From Sperchopsis tessellata (Eukaryota > Arthropoda > Insecta > Coleoptera > Hydrophilidae): 50,872 nt of DNA. The DNA is taken from contig JAWQRN010000021.1 in assembly GCA_033557685.1 (NCBI GenBank), positions 1-50,872 on the forward strand, given 5' to 3'. The translations under genes and the position numbers were made by a program. The notes below the pieces were generated by a model. That model did no database searches. It worked only from the letters and a program-made list of their open reading frames with translations, and was not told the origin of the DNA. Shown piece by piece: positions 1-13,900 of the stretch; the stretch's first letter is position 1; every line of letters starts with the position of its first letter.

Positions 1-1389
1 TATATATGCTAGTTTTATTTTACTAGTTTTATGTATATAACACTTGTGAATTTTTTTATCTATCATATATATCTATCCTAGAAAATAACAAATGTGTTTC
101 ATGATTTGTGAAGGGTTGTCTTAAGAAAAGTTTGGAAAACGCCCTACTACATGATATCTAGCTAGCCATTTGTGCTTGGCAATTCATTGAATGGAATGTG
201 TTTATTTGCCAAGTTAAATAGAGGTTCATCTTCTCTATGAAGACTTTAGTTTTATTTAAGTATCAAAAACTTAAAAATACATTTTGAAAAAAGGAACGAT
301 ATACATTAGTCCCTACCCTTTTTGAAAAATTTAATCTTAAAAAGATTAAAAAGCTTCAAAATATATGTTCGCCATTACAATATGATTGCTGGGTTCACTT
401 ATGAATATTTCTGGTAGAATCCTATATATATTTCCTAAAGGTGATATATTTTATTATGCCGTTACATTACAGTTTTTAAATAAAGACTGCATTATCTCTA
501 AATAAACGTGCCTCATTAGTTTTCATTTATTACGTAAATAAAAGATCACAAATGAAAATATTATGCCATTATATACTTTATTATTAATACCTCTTACTAA
601 AAATAAATTTGTGTTCCATGAAGATCTTAACGTTAAAAAAAAAAAAGATCAGTTAAAAGTTTGGTTAAATCACCTGGTTCAATTATATACTCATTGACAG
701 AATGAATGATTTGCCAATACATTTATTAAAATTAACTATTTTAAATAGGTTTAAGTGGCTTGGTTAAAATTACTTTTAAAACTAAAATTACTATCCAAGT
801 TTATAGAAGGATTGACTCAAATTAAAACAATCTGAGAAAAATAGGTTGGACCAATCTTAATGTTAATTTGTAAAATTTACATACCAGTAGCAATTGAACC
901 AATAATTTAAATTTTCAACAAAAAATACAGATTGTTAGTTTTACACTTAAACTTTGTCTTATCAAGTTGGAAATTGCAAATCAAAAATTCTTCTTTTCAA
1001 TTTTTGAAGAACATAGATTTGTTCTCATTGTACTCTATAATGTTCTTGTTACTTTGGTGTAGGCCAATTCGCTGTGAAAATACTACACTTTGTATCGATA
1101 TACAGCGTGAGAGTTGGCATGTCCAAAGAAAACATCAAAACATCTAGGTTATTTATAAAAATGTATTACATGAAAATGAGTTTTACAATGACACTTCTAG
1201 GTTATGTGTAAACAGATGATAAAACAGAAATTATATCCCCAAAAAATGGGCGAGGTGTTTTAGCGTGTAAGAAACAAAATCACACCTAGTAATAAATTGC
1301 ATGTTTATACCTTGTCCATTTTATACAGCTTCAAACCATTACTGACATTTATCATAGAAACAAATATTTATAAAATTAGATAAATTAAA
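1..1389. other. AT-rich sequence, no gene seen
   Basis: This stretch beyond the 3' end of PRRC2 is very AT-rich. The short plus-strand ORF at 932-1147 has no recognisable motif and is probably chance. I saw no RNA gene or complete transposon. Confidence 0.6.
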
Positions 1390-2530
1390 GGAATATGAGG
1401 CAAAAAATTAAAAGCGGCTGGTAGAAAAGTTGAAAAGTAAACAAAAATTGTAGAAATTTGGAAAGTAAATTGACGAAAAATCCAGATTGATTACTAGAAA
1501 TTTGGAAGAAAATAGAACAGAAATATTAAGAACTCCAGAGTGCGAAGAAAATTCTCAATGTTTAGGAAGTGAACTAGAGGAAAATTCCAGAATATTCGAA
1601 ACAAAAGTTGAACATAGGTTGATAGAAAATTCTAAAAGTTTAGAAAGCAAACTTGAAGAAAAAGAAAATTTGAGGATGATTGAAAATGTGGAAATAAAAA
1701 TACAAACCCTCAGGAAAGGCTATCAAGCCTGGAAAAAAAATATTCAAAACTTCATTTAAACAGACTGGCCAGAGGATAAAGTGACTAATCTCGCCATGCC
1801 TTTTCAAAGACCGGCACTGCAGGTCCTGCACAATATTTCAAATAATAGTAGGGGTAATTTTGAAAGTCTGGTAGAGGCCCTGGAATCAAGGTTTGGGGAT
1901 TGCCACTTTGAGCCCATCTTATGGAACAGAAATTAATGAGTGGTGAATCTGCAAAAATATGCAGCCAATATCGATTGAATCATCAGATTTAACTACGGAT
2001 ACTTACAAGAAGATGCCATTCTGTAATCGAAGTGCACAATTTGTTAGTGGCCTTACAGACCCAGTTATATCACTAGCACTTCAGAAAGGCCCACGACAAA
2101 GCCTTGGGTACAGCTCTTAAATTTGAATCTGTATAAAACCAATATAACGGGAAAGTACATGCGGGAAGTGACAATGGAGACAGTACCAGGTAACAAAACT
2201 GAATTGTATGAAGAGAGTACCCAAAAGAGGATTTTGAAAAATATAAAATGCTGGAAAAGAGGGCACATTTCATTTGAAGACAATTTCTAATAAGAAAGAA
2301 AATCATTTACTAAAAACTGCACTAAGGGGTACATATTGGTGAGCACAGAGATAGGCCCAAGAATAACCAGAATACAGCATCATGTGAATAGTCTCGTCAC
2401 TAATGGAAGTATTGGGAAGAAAAGGTGCTAGTTTACGATAGACCAAGAGCCAATATTTCAGTAGTCAGCTCAGATATGGTGAAACAGGAGAATCTGGAAA
2501 TGGTAACAGACCTCCCCTTCTGGGTCTAAG
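1390..2530 (+). mobile_element. LTR-retrotransposon remnant (gag coiled coil, gag core, protease)
   Basis: A broken gag-to-protease reading. At 1487-1759 an open stretch encodes a Glu/Asn/Lys-rich coiled coil with repeated Leu-Glu-Glu-Asn motifs. It is followed after a stop by a gag-like core (RWPEDK-type motif, then an ALQVLHNI and LVEALESRFG reading near 1800-1905). Around 2395-2520 lies a decayed protease-like stretch containing NGSIGKK and later ANISVVSSDMV. The same stretch is found in reverse at 13.0-13.4 kb; for example TAATGGAAGTATTGGGAAGA occurs in both. No RT or integrase follows and I found no LTR. Many stops and frameshifts show it is dead. The Ty3/gypsy-like assignment is inference. 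Confidence 0.65.
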
Positions 2531-3479
2531 CTATCCAATCCGTCTCCTACTTACCGATGATATCACCATCCCGGCGGCTATGACTGAACAAATAATCCAA
2601 GCAGAGTGAAAACGAAATGGATGGTTGCCGATTCGTATCTAGAAAACCCAAAGGTTTCCTAGATCTTCAAATGCAATTCCAACACATATATGCCACTGGA
2701 GAGGAAGACTACGGTCGAACCAATGAGGTACAATATAAGATCGACACAGGTAGTGCATTTAAGAAGTATTTGATTTTGCTATTTTGTTAATACAGCGATT
2801 GAAAACTTGAGTCATATTTAAAGGTTTGAACAAAATTTGTATTCTGAATACCTGCAAGATCACTATTGAACAGCATAGTTTCTTTAATCATGCCACAAAA
2901 CAGAGCCTCAAAGCAACTATATTTGTCGTAACTATGGTTTCGTTTGAACTACATCATTATTGACTATATTATACTTCTATACTTTTATATATTTTTTGTA
3001 ACTTAGTGATTTATAAATTCAATTACCTTTACATCGTATTCAATGAGCAACTGATTTAATCTAGCAGGAAGTGAAAATTTAGCCTTCAGAAAGAAGATAA
3101 AAAATATATAGAGAATACAATCTTGGACTTACTAAACAAATGTGGTACACATCTTCAAGATGAAAGTTGATTATTAAAGTTAAATATTATGTGTATAAAA
3201 TAAAGCAAACTAAAGAATACAAAATTTCATATGAACCCATATAAACAAGGGATTTACACACATATTCATATAAAAATGTGCATGTATTTAAGGTGGGTTA
3301 ATAGACAATAATATTTAATAGTTCTTTATACAAAATATGAATCCATTTTTTCTTTTAAATTGTATGTATGTCAAGTCATAAGTTCTGTCGCAAGAGTAAA
3401 TCACTAGAAAATAAAACCCATGAAACCAAGTAATGAAAATTATATTAGAAAATAAACTGTATATAATTGTGAACATGTT
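2531..3479. other. AT-rich sequence downstream of LTR remnant
   Basis: The first 230 bases may still belong to the LTR element: a reading near 2735-2760 gives a second Asp-Thr-Gly-Ser motif, but its context is not convincing. The rest is AT-rich with no recognisable content. Confidence 0.4.
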
Positions 3480-4150
3480 GATATTTAATTTACTCAAAAT
3501 GGCTTCCTTGTGCCTTCACATAGGCTTGTAATCGTCGACACCAGTCATCTATGGTAGAAAGTATGACTTCCATGTCAATATTGGGAACTGGTAAACTGGA
3601 GATGAACTGCTACAAATTCCGTTGACTTATAGCACAGACCTTCTCTAAAAATTTCCAACTTTTTTACGTAGATTCAGGTCTGGGCTTGATAAGAGTATAT
3701 CTTCGTGTTTAATAAAATCAATATTTTCGTGACAAAGCTATTCTTGTGAAGACTTTGCCATAGGAGCCAGTGCTGAATCTTGTTGAAAAACCTGGTGCTT
3801 ATTACTGAAGTCTTGACACCTTTTCAATAAAAATTAACAGATGTTGGTTGATGACCTCATTGAACACGAGGGACCTTTCCCGCAGCTTAAGAAATAGTGC
3901 AAGCTTACACTCAATAATTTTGCTTGTTTTGGTTTTCTTCAATCATAAAGATTTTCTTACCTATAAAAAGCAGGAATTTTTCTTTCGTCCTCAATATTTT
4001 AACGGTGAGTAAGAAAATTACCTTTCTTTGACATGTGTGCAGTTTGAGGTCTATATCAATCACTCATTTCAAAGTTTCTCTTGACAATCAGAAATTAGTT
4101 TCTGTTTTCAGGGAGAGTTATGTTGAATTCGGGTCTTAACAGATTTTATG
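3480..4150 (-). mobile_element. Degenerate mariner-type transposase
   Basis: On the minus strand, three frames together give the C-terminal half of a Tc1/mariner transposase: a FQQDSALAP motif (catalytic Asp region) near 3790-3760, then DFIKHEDILLSSPDLNLR near 3720-3670 (the Ser-Pro-Asp-Leu-Asn catalytic box), then WCRRLQAYVKAQGSHFE near 3545-3495, the usual last motif. Stops and frameshifts abound, so it is a fossil. I did not find its TIRs. Confidence 0.72.
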
Positions 4151-5279
4151 ACTGCAGGTGTTTAAACAGTGCGAGGTCGGTTTTTACCGTATTAATTTTC
4201 ATTCATGATGCAACCACAAAACTTCAGGCACCTTTAAAACATTAAACAATGACAGAATTACAAACAACATACCTTTGTTAGTTTTCTCTGGTTACTTACA
4301 TCGTAGAAATAAACAACAGTTCATGGGAAAGAACTTAAGACCTATATATCTGTATATGTATGTGTGTGTATACATATATATATATATATATAAACAATTA
4401 TAGAAGTATTTGTTATCGATGGTTTCAACTTATAGTCAATGATTTACTATGATGTATTGTTAAATTCAAGTGCAATATAATAACACAGATTTAATTTCTA
4501 ATACTTTTGTTTGTTTTAAGTAAAATAAGTTTATATATTAAGTACTAATTACTAACATACTAATTAAGTATTAATTCAGTATGGTACAACATATTGTTCC
4601 GAACAACTGGTGTAGTTGTGCAGAAGTTATTTAACTGCTTGTTTCCATTTCCATCCTCAAAGGCTTATTCATTGTCTAAAACGAATTTTAAACCAATATT
4701 ATCAAAATATTTAACATTGTAGTATTTCTTCTACAATTCTAACTGTGAGTTCATTACTTATTTTATAATTTATTTCTGACAGCTGTCAGTCTACTATTCA
4801 GTTATAGGAAGTATCTTATTTGCAGAATATCTTACATAAAATAAAATTTAAACATTCTAAGTATTCAAGATAGGTTAATATTTAAAAAAGTGCAATAGGA
4901 CATTATTAACAAAAGTTCTAACTGTAGAATAGGTTAAACCGAAAAATACATGACCTCCTATTTAAAAACAAAAGAATGCGTCCATCATATAACTCTCATC
5001 ACTGCAACACTCAATATAAATTATGACCTTGCCCATTCTCATTATAAAAAACTAGAATTTATTGGTGAGAATATATTATATACTTAGAATAAAGACTAAC
5101 ATAATGCTGGAAGACGACAACTCTTTGTTAATAAACTATTGCTGAACAAACAGTTACCTATCTACAAGATCCATTAGTTACTTCCCCCTCTCACTTTGAC
5201 ACATGTAAAAATTACATTTTAATACAAAATAGCACAGCTAGATAATTTTTCATTCAATTTTTAAGATTTTTTTGTTATA
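4151..5279. other. AT-rich intergenic sequence with TA/TG microsatellite
   Basis: No gene is seen. A TG/TA-rich simple repeat lies at about 4345-4393. The rest is unstructured AT-rich sequence. Confidence 0.6.
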
Positions 5280-6591
5280 CGTATAATAAAAATGAACACA
5301 TTTTTATTTGGAGAAATGTAATAAAATGTATTCCAGTTTGGGCAGGAAAAACTAATTTTGTATGCCTAAAAATGCTACTTCCGGTGCAGTTACATATCCC
5401 AAAATCAACTGGCATCTTAAATTTACATTTTACGTATTATATAAAAAAATAATATTTATAGGTCACCGCATTTCTTTAGTTCTAAATTATATTTAGTATA
5501 TTTAAATATGTAATAACTCTAATGTACATACACATATGTCCATATCCTGTTAACTTTATACACACGTGTAACCCCAATATAGCTAGTTATTCCATCAAGG
5601 AGAAGACGATTGATCAACCCAACCAATTCTACAACAACCACATACATCCACAGGTAGCCTTTAATATTTGTATGCGAATTAAGGATGGAGTTAATACTTT
5701 ACAGTATTACTATGTAAAAAAAAAACCACCTGTAAGATAAAATACATTTCTGTATGTACTGAAAAGAGACATCTTCACTAAATGTGGTCTGAAAATTATT
5801 CTAATTAAAATATAAATATGTTAACATTTAATATTTTTCGTAAACGTCATTTAAAAAAAAATATTTAAGGGTTGAATTTAAGGATAGGAAATGTTCAATG
5901 AATTCAATTTATAGTTTAATCAGAAATTCAAAACTGAAAACAATTTATAAAAAGTTAAACTTTGTATCATCCTTCTGGAACATCTCGTACAGGATGTGCT
6001 ATAATTTGAGATAGAGGGTAGGTTTAAATTAGGTAATTGTATATTCTTCTAGAGAGCAATAATCCAAAATTTTGATATTAGGACTCCAAAACATAAATTC
6101 TATTTTACACCTATAGATCTATGATTGTACCATTTATGTAGAGTTGAATTTGGAGCACCTTATGCTGTTCAAAATAGTATAAAGCTGTGCAGCTCTAAAA
6201 ACTATCTTAATCAGTTTACTTAAGTGCTCAATTTGAAAGAACGTATTCCAGATTTAGTAGTGGCAGTGTATATGAATTGGTGTAATTATGATATATTATT
6301 ATTTGAAAATCATTATATCTATTTTATAGAAACTCTTAGTGTGCATCAAATAAACATTATTTTGAATAAATTAATACTTTTTATAGTTTTCAAAATCAGT
6401 TCTGTATTATTTTTCACTAAAACACATAGAAAAGGATATCACACAACAGAAAGTAACTTATTGTATTTATAACACAGGTTAGGAAGAGTTTGACTAAAAC
6501 AGAAAAGTAACACACCAAAAGTTGCTGTCAACAAAAAAAAAAATAATACCCAAACTACAGTACAAAAAAGGCACAATAACCCAAAAGCAAG
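5280..6591 (-). other. PRRC2: Putative PRRC2 3' UTR
   Basis: AT-rich sequence downstream of the stop codon on the minus strand. The first clear minus-strand AATAAA that I found is at 5303-5308, which would give a 3' UTR of roughly 1.3 kb. Variant signals such as ATTAAA near 5827 could end it earlier. Plus-strand short ORFs here resemble no known gene. The end point is uncertain. Confidence 0.35.
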
Positions 6592-6833
6592 TTAGTAACT
6601 CCACGAAGTGTTATAAGCTTTGGCAGTACCTGTTGATCCTGAGTAATATGATGATGATGGCTGTAAAGTGGGCACCACATTATTTTGAACTGGTCCTGCA
6701 GGCCCTCTCTGCATTACCCCAGTACTGGGAAGGTAATTGGCTGCTTGTAATGTTGGATCATATGTCATATACAGTTGTTGGCCCTGCTGTGATTGTTGCT
6801 GATACGCTTGTCCCACTCCGCCCGCTTTAGTAC
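6592..6833 (-). CDS. PRRC2: PRRC2 terminal exon: residues 1917-1996 and stop
   Basis: Acceptor ATTTTCAG precedes GT-ACT, completing the split Gly codon (GGT) from exon 11. It encodes GTKAGGVGQAYQQQSQQ, QLYMTYDPTLQAANYLPSTG, a Gln/Pro/Asn-rich stretch and a Ser/Tyr-rich end (SSSYYSGSTGTAKAYNTSW) before the stop at 6592-6594. The low-complexity Gln/Tyr/Gly tail is typical of the PRRC2 C-terminus. The stop fixes the 3' end of the coding region. Confidence 0.93.
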
Positions 6834-7914
6834 CTGAAAATAAAATTTATATTAACACTGTACCCACAAAATACCCAAATGAGATATATTAAAAGCAGTA
6901 TCATATTATAGTGGGGAAGTATACATTCTCAGTTTTTTGGATTTACTTTTTTGATGTTTTTCTTAGTTAAAGTGCTTCATGATACTAAACATACAAGGGA
7001 CAAATACGGAAGAATATAAATGTATCTGATAAAATGACACTTAAAACTTGATTCTGTCTTAAGAATATCCTGTATCTTGAATGTATCTAAAAGATTTATT
7101 TAAAAAAAACTCCAAGTAAGTATTATAGGATTTGGTTTCTTTACTATCTTCTTGTTGATCATTCTCAAAATCTAAATTAAAAAGGACATTTGTTTTTGTA
7201 TTACTATTTACTATAAATAACTACTAAACATAAAGTAAACACATGGTGTTAGATATATCTTCACAGAACTACTAAAACAAATGAACAGACCTATATGTTG
7301 TCAAGATCATAGTTTGTAAGCATGTTATTAGTTCAACTTAGGTTGAATCTGTTAACACATTATAAATGATCATTAAAATTTTTATTTAGTAAATCAGCCA
7401 TTTTTCATTTAAAAAAAAAGTGGTAATGAAACGACAGTTCTTTTCTTTATATTTAGTAAATATATGTCGGTTTCAAAATTTGCTAAGATGAAAGTTCTGC
7501 CACCACCAATATTTTTTTTAAAAATAACAAGAGAGAACTTTTAAATGTCTATTAAAAATATTTATTACTATGCAGACGTTCTCTTAATTAAAAAATTTCT
7601 ATTTTTTGATGATTCAGAGAGCACAATAAATGCAGCACAAGACTTTGAAATTAGGCAAACCCTCGAAATAACAAACAATAATCCTGGAATATTTTTCAAA
7701 CTTTTTTCATTTAGAATAGCGGAAATTGAGATTTCTACACGCAACATTTCATTTAAATGTTTAATTTAACCTGTTTATTGTATTTAAAAGTAAATATATA
7801 ATGTATACATAAAATGGATACAACATACATGCATACAAAAAATAATACGTGAATGAATTATAGTTAAACCTTCACCACTTCAGATTTAAAAGACATAAAA
7901 AAGGTTCTTCTGTG

Positions 7915-7950
<36 letters not shown>

Positions 7951-10900
7951 GGACGACAGTTACTATAACATGTCTTCTTCTTTTGGAGTATTACAGTCGT
8001 TGAAGAATCCGGGCGGCCTACTCAACTTCCTTTCCAGTGCTCTTGATAGACAGCTTTCATTCTCCATCTCTTGATCTTCATTGTCCCCATGTCTAAAGCT
8101 CCAAAACAATGCACCTAGTACTACACTTAAACTTTAATACACACTTTTGCTATCTATTCAGTTGAACTAAATATGGATAAATGGAAAATAATTAATACTA
8201 AAGAAAAAAGTAGAACTCATACAAGACTTAAAGTCTGTGTCTCGTGTATCTTACAAATATGGTATAAAAGGTAAACAAAGTTAAGTATATATTTAATTTC
8301 GGTACAAATGCCAGCAAAATGCCTGTTGAAACTTCACTCGAGGAAGCTTTGTTGAAGTGGTACACAATCAGAGTTCAGTTCAGCTACAGAAATCAAAATT
8401 GGAAATCATACGAATACATATAGTAATCTTTTTACAGGTCCCCAAATAACAGTTCAACAAGTTTAAAATGTATTTATTTTAAAATATTTAGTTTACATTT
8501 AATACAATGATAAATTATACAATTGTACTTCAAATGGTTATAACTAACGAGTCGTATTTCTAACTTCAACTGCTGTCTTGGCCAGGTCCTCTTCGCTTTG
8601 ATATCATCATTATCATTCCTCTTCTACCCATAGGGTGTAAAAGGTATCTTTCCATAATTTTACCTATTTCCCTCCAATAAAGTTCCGCCACTCCAACCAA
8701 TCCCGCATTAATCTCAATGCCTGTGTCAAATCAATACTTCGCACTGTTAACACCCTTGACACCGCAGTATTCAACCCTGTGGTTGGTTTTCCTTTTGGCC
8801 TGACCCCCTGTGTTTTTGCCTCCCATATCCTGCTTGTGACTCTCTCTATGGACATTCTATTTAAGTAACCAAACCTGAGTTGTCCCCCCCTCGATCCTGT
8901 TTTGCACTTTGTTCACATTCAATCTTGCTCTAAGTCCTCATTTCGTATTCTGTCTCTTCTTGACATTCCCTCCACCTTTCTCAAGTATTTCATTTCACCC
9001 GCTGTAGCCTGCACTTCTGTCTCTCTGTTAATACCCACAACACCACCATCATTATAAGGACGTACACTGTCTTAAAAACTGTCAATTTTATCTCTTTGGA
9101 AATCTCCCTTCGATTCAGACACCCCGCACTGAGGCCTCTATACAAATTTGCTGTGCTATGAAGCCTGTTATTTACATCACTTCAGTTTTTCAGGTACTGA
9201 CTATAATTGATCCCAAATATTTAAAAGTCTGGACTTGCTCTAGTTGTTGTCCCTTTATTTCCACCTGCATGCATTCAACTGGTCTCCCTACCATCATAAC
9301 CTTCATCTTAATCACATGGAGAGACATATTTCTCCTCTCCAGTACTCTAACCCATATTTCCACTTTCTTCCGCAGCTCTTCAACACTTCCACCATAAATT
9401 ACTAGGTCGTCGGCAAACGCACCCACCGAAATTGCTACTCGTTCCAAATTATAATATCCCAGTTGTAGTGGCTTCATTTTAAACTTGCACTTCTTCGTGA
9501 TTTCATCCATTAGCAATATGAACAACCACGGACTAGAGGTACCTCCCTGTCTAAGGCCTCTCCGAGCAGGAAACAAATCATACTCCTCGTTTGCAGTTCT
9601 CACATAGCAGTGGTTATTGTTATAAATGATTTTTATAGCCTGCATTACATATTTCTCTATGTCTTAATATTCTCCAGATGTCACCTATTCTTACTCTATC
9701 AAATGCTTCCTCCAGATCTACGAAGTTCAAGAACGCTTGTTTCAGAATTTTTTCTGCATTCTGCCTCACGATGAATACTTGAGTCCTGTGTGCCTCTCCT
9801 TGTCCTAAATCCGCTCTGCTCATCCTCTAAATATGGCTCGAGTTCTTTCTTCAATTTAGATACCAGAATTTGCTTGTACATCTTCCCAGGTACACTGAGA
9901 AGTGATGTGCCCCTGTAATTTTCACACATTTGGATATCCCCTTCTTGAACAGAGGTAGAATGATTGAGGTTTTACAATCATCAGGCATCTCACTGTACAT
10001 CCATGCCAATGTAAACACCGCCCTCAGAAGTCTATATCCCACCCAGAGTTTAATTTTTTTACTGCTGTAAAAAACTCCGTTATTACATCCTTATCACCAT
10101 CCAGTTCATCTGTGTGTCTTTCCTCCTCTGCATATTCATCATACTCCGTATCTTCCAGCAATTCTGAGAAGTATTCCATCCATCTCTTCATTATTGGTCT
10201 ATTTTCAGTTAGCACACTACTATTTTTGTCTAAAATATGTTTGAGGGGCCATTGTTTTTGTTTCCCAATACTTCTTAGCATTCTGAAAAACAAGTTGCTG
10301 TTTTGTAGGCTTTGCTTTTCCGTATTTTCACCAAATTCATTCCATTCGTTTTGTTTTCCCTGTATTACTAACCGTTTCACTTTGGTTCTTTACCTTTTGT
10401 AGCGTGAGCGTGTGAGTTTTTACTTCAATAGCATTTAATAAATGTTTGTTCATAAATACCTTGTTGTTGTGTTTCCTCTGGTAGCTGCTGGCGACGTTAT
10501 TCTTGGAGAGGAAGGCTTTCTGGGATCAGGGCAGGATTAGATCAGGAATTAGGAAGAATGCACTTCACTCAACATTTAATATAACGTGACAATATACCAA
10601 CTAATTTTATAGCGACATGATCAGGTAGTGTACAAATGTGAGCACAAACAAGAGCGATACAAAAAAAGTTAACGTGGTGATGCTTTGTGGGTAGAAAATG
10701 TGTACTGATTAAAATATTCAAATATTAGGTAAGAAACCGGATGTGAGGTCAACAATGGCCCAGTTTATGACGGGTAATTTGGAAATCCCAGATAATATAA
10801 CCGATTGTACCCCCTGGAGGCATAACAGCCAATCTAAGTACAATGAAGTAAAAGACAGAGTTTTGACGGCGGTAACACCTTTTATATTCCACATTTGTTG

Positions 10901-13900
10901 CCTCATTTCTCTGTCTCTAGTAATCTATCCAACTAACTATCTAACTTTTTTTCTTGATTTCTTCCTTTATTTCCTTGTTCCACCATGATGTCTGCCTTTT
11001 ACCTTCTCCTGCCCTTCTTACTCCACATGCCTCCTTCGCTGCCCTTAATATTACATTCTTGAAGTTGTACCAAGCCTCCTCAAGACCTTGTGTATATATT
11101 CGTTCTCTAATATTATCTGTATATTACACAATCAGCTGTTGATAAATTATTCCAACTTGGTAATCATTCAGTCTATATGATATAATTTTTTCCTTTTTCT
11201 TTGCTTCCGTGCTATGTTTTTTAACTGTACAGTTATCGACCCCTCTATCCTTCACACTCATCATGAGCAGATAGTGATCACTACCAATCTCAGTTCTCCT
11301 TTTTACTCTTACATCCATTATTTTCTTTCTGTTTTTATCTTCTACTAGCATATAATCAATAACTGACATTTTTCCTCTTCCCGGTGCTTCCCTAGTATAT
11401 ATATGTATATTTTTATGTTTGTACCACGTATTTGCTATAAATAAAGAAGTCTATCAGCCTTCGCCCGTTGTAATTTTTTGTCATCTCTCCATATTTTCCG
11501 AATACTGTTGCCAACTCTAGCATTAAAATCTCCCATCAGATATGTATCTCCCCTGAATACAATCACCAGAGCCTGTAACTCAGCCCAAAATCCATCCTTT
11601 TCCTCTGCTGATTCATTCTCATTGGGGCCATACACTACTACGATAGATGTAATTTCAGTATCTTTCATTTTCAACTCTACAGACATAAGTCTCTGAAACC
11701 ATATTCCATTTCTAAACCAGTTTCATATTTTCCTTGGCAATTTCAAATCCCAGCACGACCCTTGCCCATGACACAACGTTCACTCTATACATCCTTGACC
11801 CTTCTTCTTTGTCTCAGTCAATGCTAACAACATCAATTTATACTTGTCGAACTCCATTATTAGTTCTTCTTTTTTTCCATTTTATCCTCTTACATTCCAT
11901 GTTCCGAACATATTTGTACTATTCCTTCCGCTACTTGTATTTTTCAAATCCTTTTTGTTTTCTCCCAAATCGTTGGGTCACCTTCATAGTCCTATTTCTT
12001 GCCTTGGTCGTTATAATATAAGCGCCATTTAATTGCTTTAGTTTTTTGAGGTTTGCATCCTTCGCTCCTCTGCTACCACCTCATCCTCGTCATTGCTCCA
12101 TTTATTATAATCTTTCTGTATCCCACTCGCACACTCTTGCCCTCTTGTTTTTGTTCCCCAGCTATTCTTTTGATCTTTTCTTGTATCTCTCTTCATATGT
12201 CAAGTCGTGATCAATGTCTTTTCTCCCTCTCAATTTATCTTTATTTCTCATTATCTGCTGTTTTTCCTCCCATGTTTCCTGCCTTACAATTGTTATCTTC
12301 TTTTCGATTTTGCTGCTATTCTTATTCAGACAGTATGCACTCTTGATATTTACTTCTATAGGCAAATTACTTTTAATAGTCTTTTATTTGTTTCTCTGGT
12401 TCTTCGCTAGATATTTCCAGGCCCCTGATTGCAATATTGTTTAATTTTTATATACTTTAATTTTTTGGGTTTTAGCACTTTAATTAACGACTACGCACTC
12501 AACATTTTCACGCCAAACGTAGCACGTAACCTCTATTACTCGCCCGTAAGCTTGTCTTGCGTTTTAATTGTGACACGTCCTGATTCGGAACTTTCTGTCA
12601 GAGCATTTTTGACATGTTTACACCCTGAAACTTTTTTATCGCTTTGATATGCACGTGATAATAACCTTCGAAAGATCGAGAAGCCGCGAGTGGTTTCCCA
12701 ACCCGACAGAAGCGGCTGCTATCTTTCTACACTAGTTGATAGTATGATCGCTTCGAAACACATTATACAGTGTAGCGAAGGCTACGATGATATGAACGGC
12801 CACTGCCGTAGTAACTCTACAGTAATTTCGTAACATTGCCCCCTCCTTAATTCTGTTCGTTTCGAACAGGGGCACCTGCCGACTCATGCTTGAAAGGGCA
12901 ATACGGTCTCAAGCAACCAGTGTACTACCCTTTCCAAAAACAAGGGATATCCATAAATCTTTTGTAGAAATATTCAAATGGTGCTGGTTTGCAAGCTAAC
13001 TGTTGACAATGCACACTGGTTAGCTTAGATCCAGGAAGGCCCATACTTCTTCATTTCCTATCTTCAGTAGTTTCTCTTTTACATCAATAACAGCTTCATA
13101 ATGGCTCAAAAAATACAACCTGAGAATTGGTTCATCAACTATGACCGTCACAATCCTCTGTTGATCCCTGGAATAACTACTCCAGGTTATGTAAGTCTTC
13201 ACTCTTACATGAACTAAAATTTTATCAGCAGTAGCTGTTCGCATCTGTAGGTTTGTAAACTTTTCCAGATTCTCCTGATTTACCTTCTCTGATCTGACTA
13301 ATGAAATATTGTCTCCTGTTTCTACTGTGAACTGACACTTCTTCCCAATACTTCCATTAATAGTCAAGATTATTCACATAATGCTATATTCTGAGGCCTT
13401 CCCTTGTGCCCCCTTGTGTTGGCAGTTTATAGTACCTTCGATTCTTACTAGACATTTTATGAAAATGTGCCCTTCTTTTCCACGCCTGTAGCATTTTATA
13501 TTCTTTTAATTTGTATTGTGGATACTTAATACAATTAAGCATTCTGAGCTGGTGCTGCTTCCAGTGTACTTCTCGTACGTACTTCCCCTTTTAATAGTTA
13601 TGTACAAACTTAAAATTTGAGAGCTATACCCACGGCTTGCCATATATTTCGTTAGGGACCATTATTTTACTGTTAATACTATTTCTGGGTCTGCAAGGCA
13701 ATAATTAAACATGTTCACTGTGATCACACAGACATGGTATCTTCTTGTAGATCTCCATAGCTAAGTCTGGTTATTTATAGATGTTAGCTTTTTCGTTTCC
13801 GTACTGTTAGTAGGCTTGATATATGGGTATTTTTAGATATTTTAATATCTTCTGCTACTCCTGGAAATTTTTTGCAGGAGATACAGTGCCAGGCCATTAT

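Noticed and set aside
2735..2770. Second Asp-Thr-Gly-Ser motif, as if another protease
   Set aside because: The flanking residues do not fit an aspartic protease and the motif is short enough to be chance.
6522..6830. 102-codon plus-strand ORF at the PRRC2 terminal exon
   Set aside because: It is antisense to the conserved C-terminal exon and resembles no known protein.
7545..7769. 74-codon plus-strand ORF in intron 11
   Set aside because: No motif, AT-rich, no splice or transposon context; consistent with chance.
9158..12647. Many plus-strand ORFs with hydrophobic Phe/Leu/Ser-rich products
   Set aside because: They are reverse-complement readings of the minus-strand LINE; the apparent membrane segments come from its Lys/Glu-rich codons read backwards.
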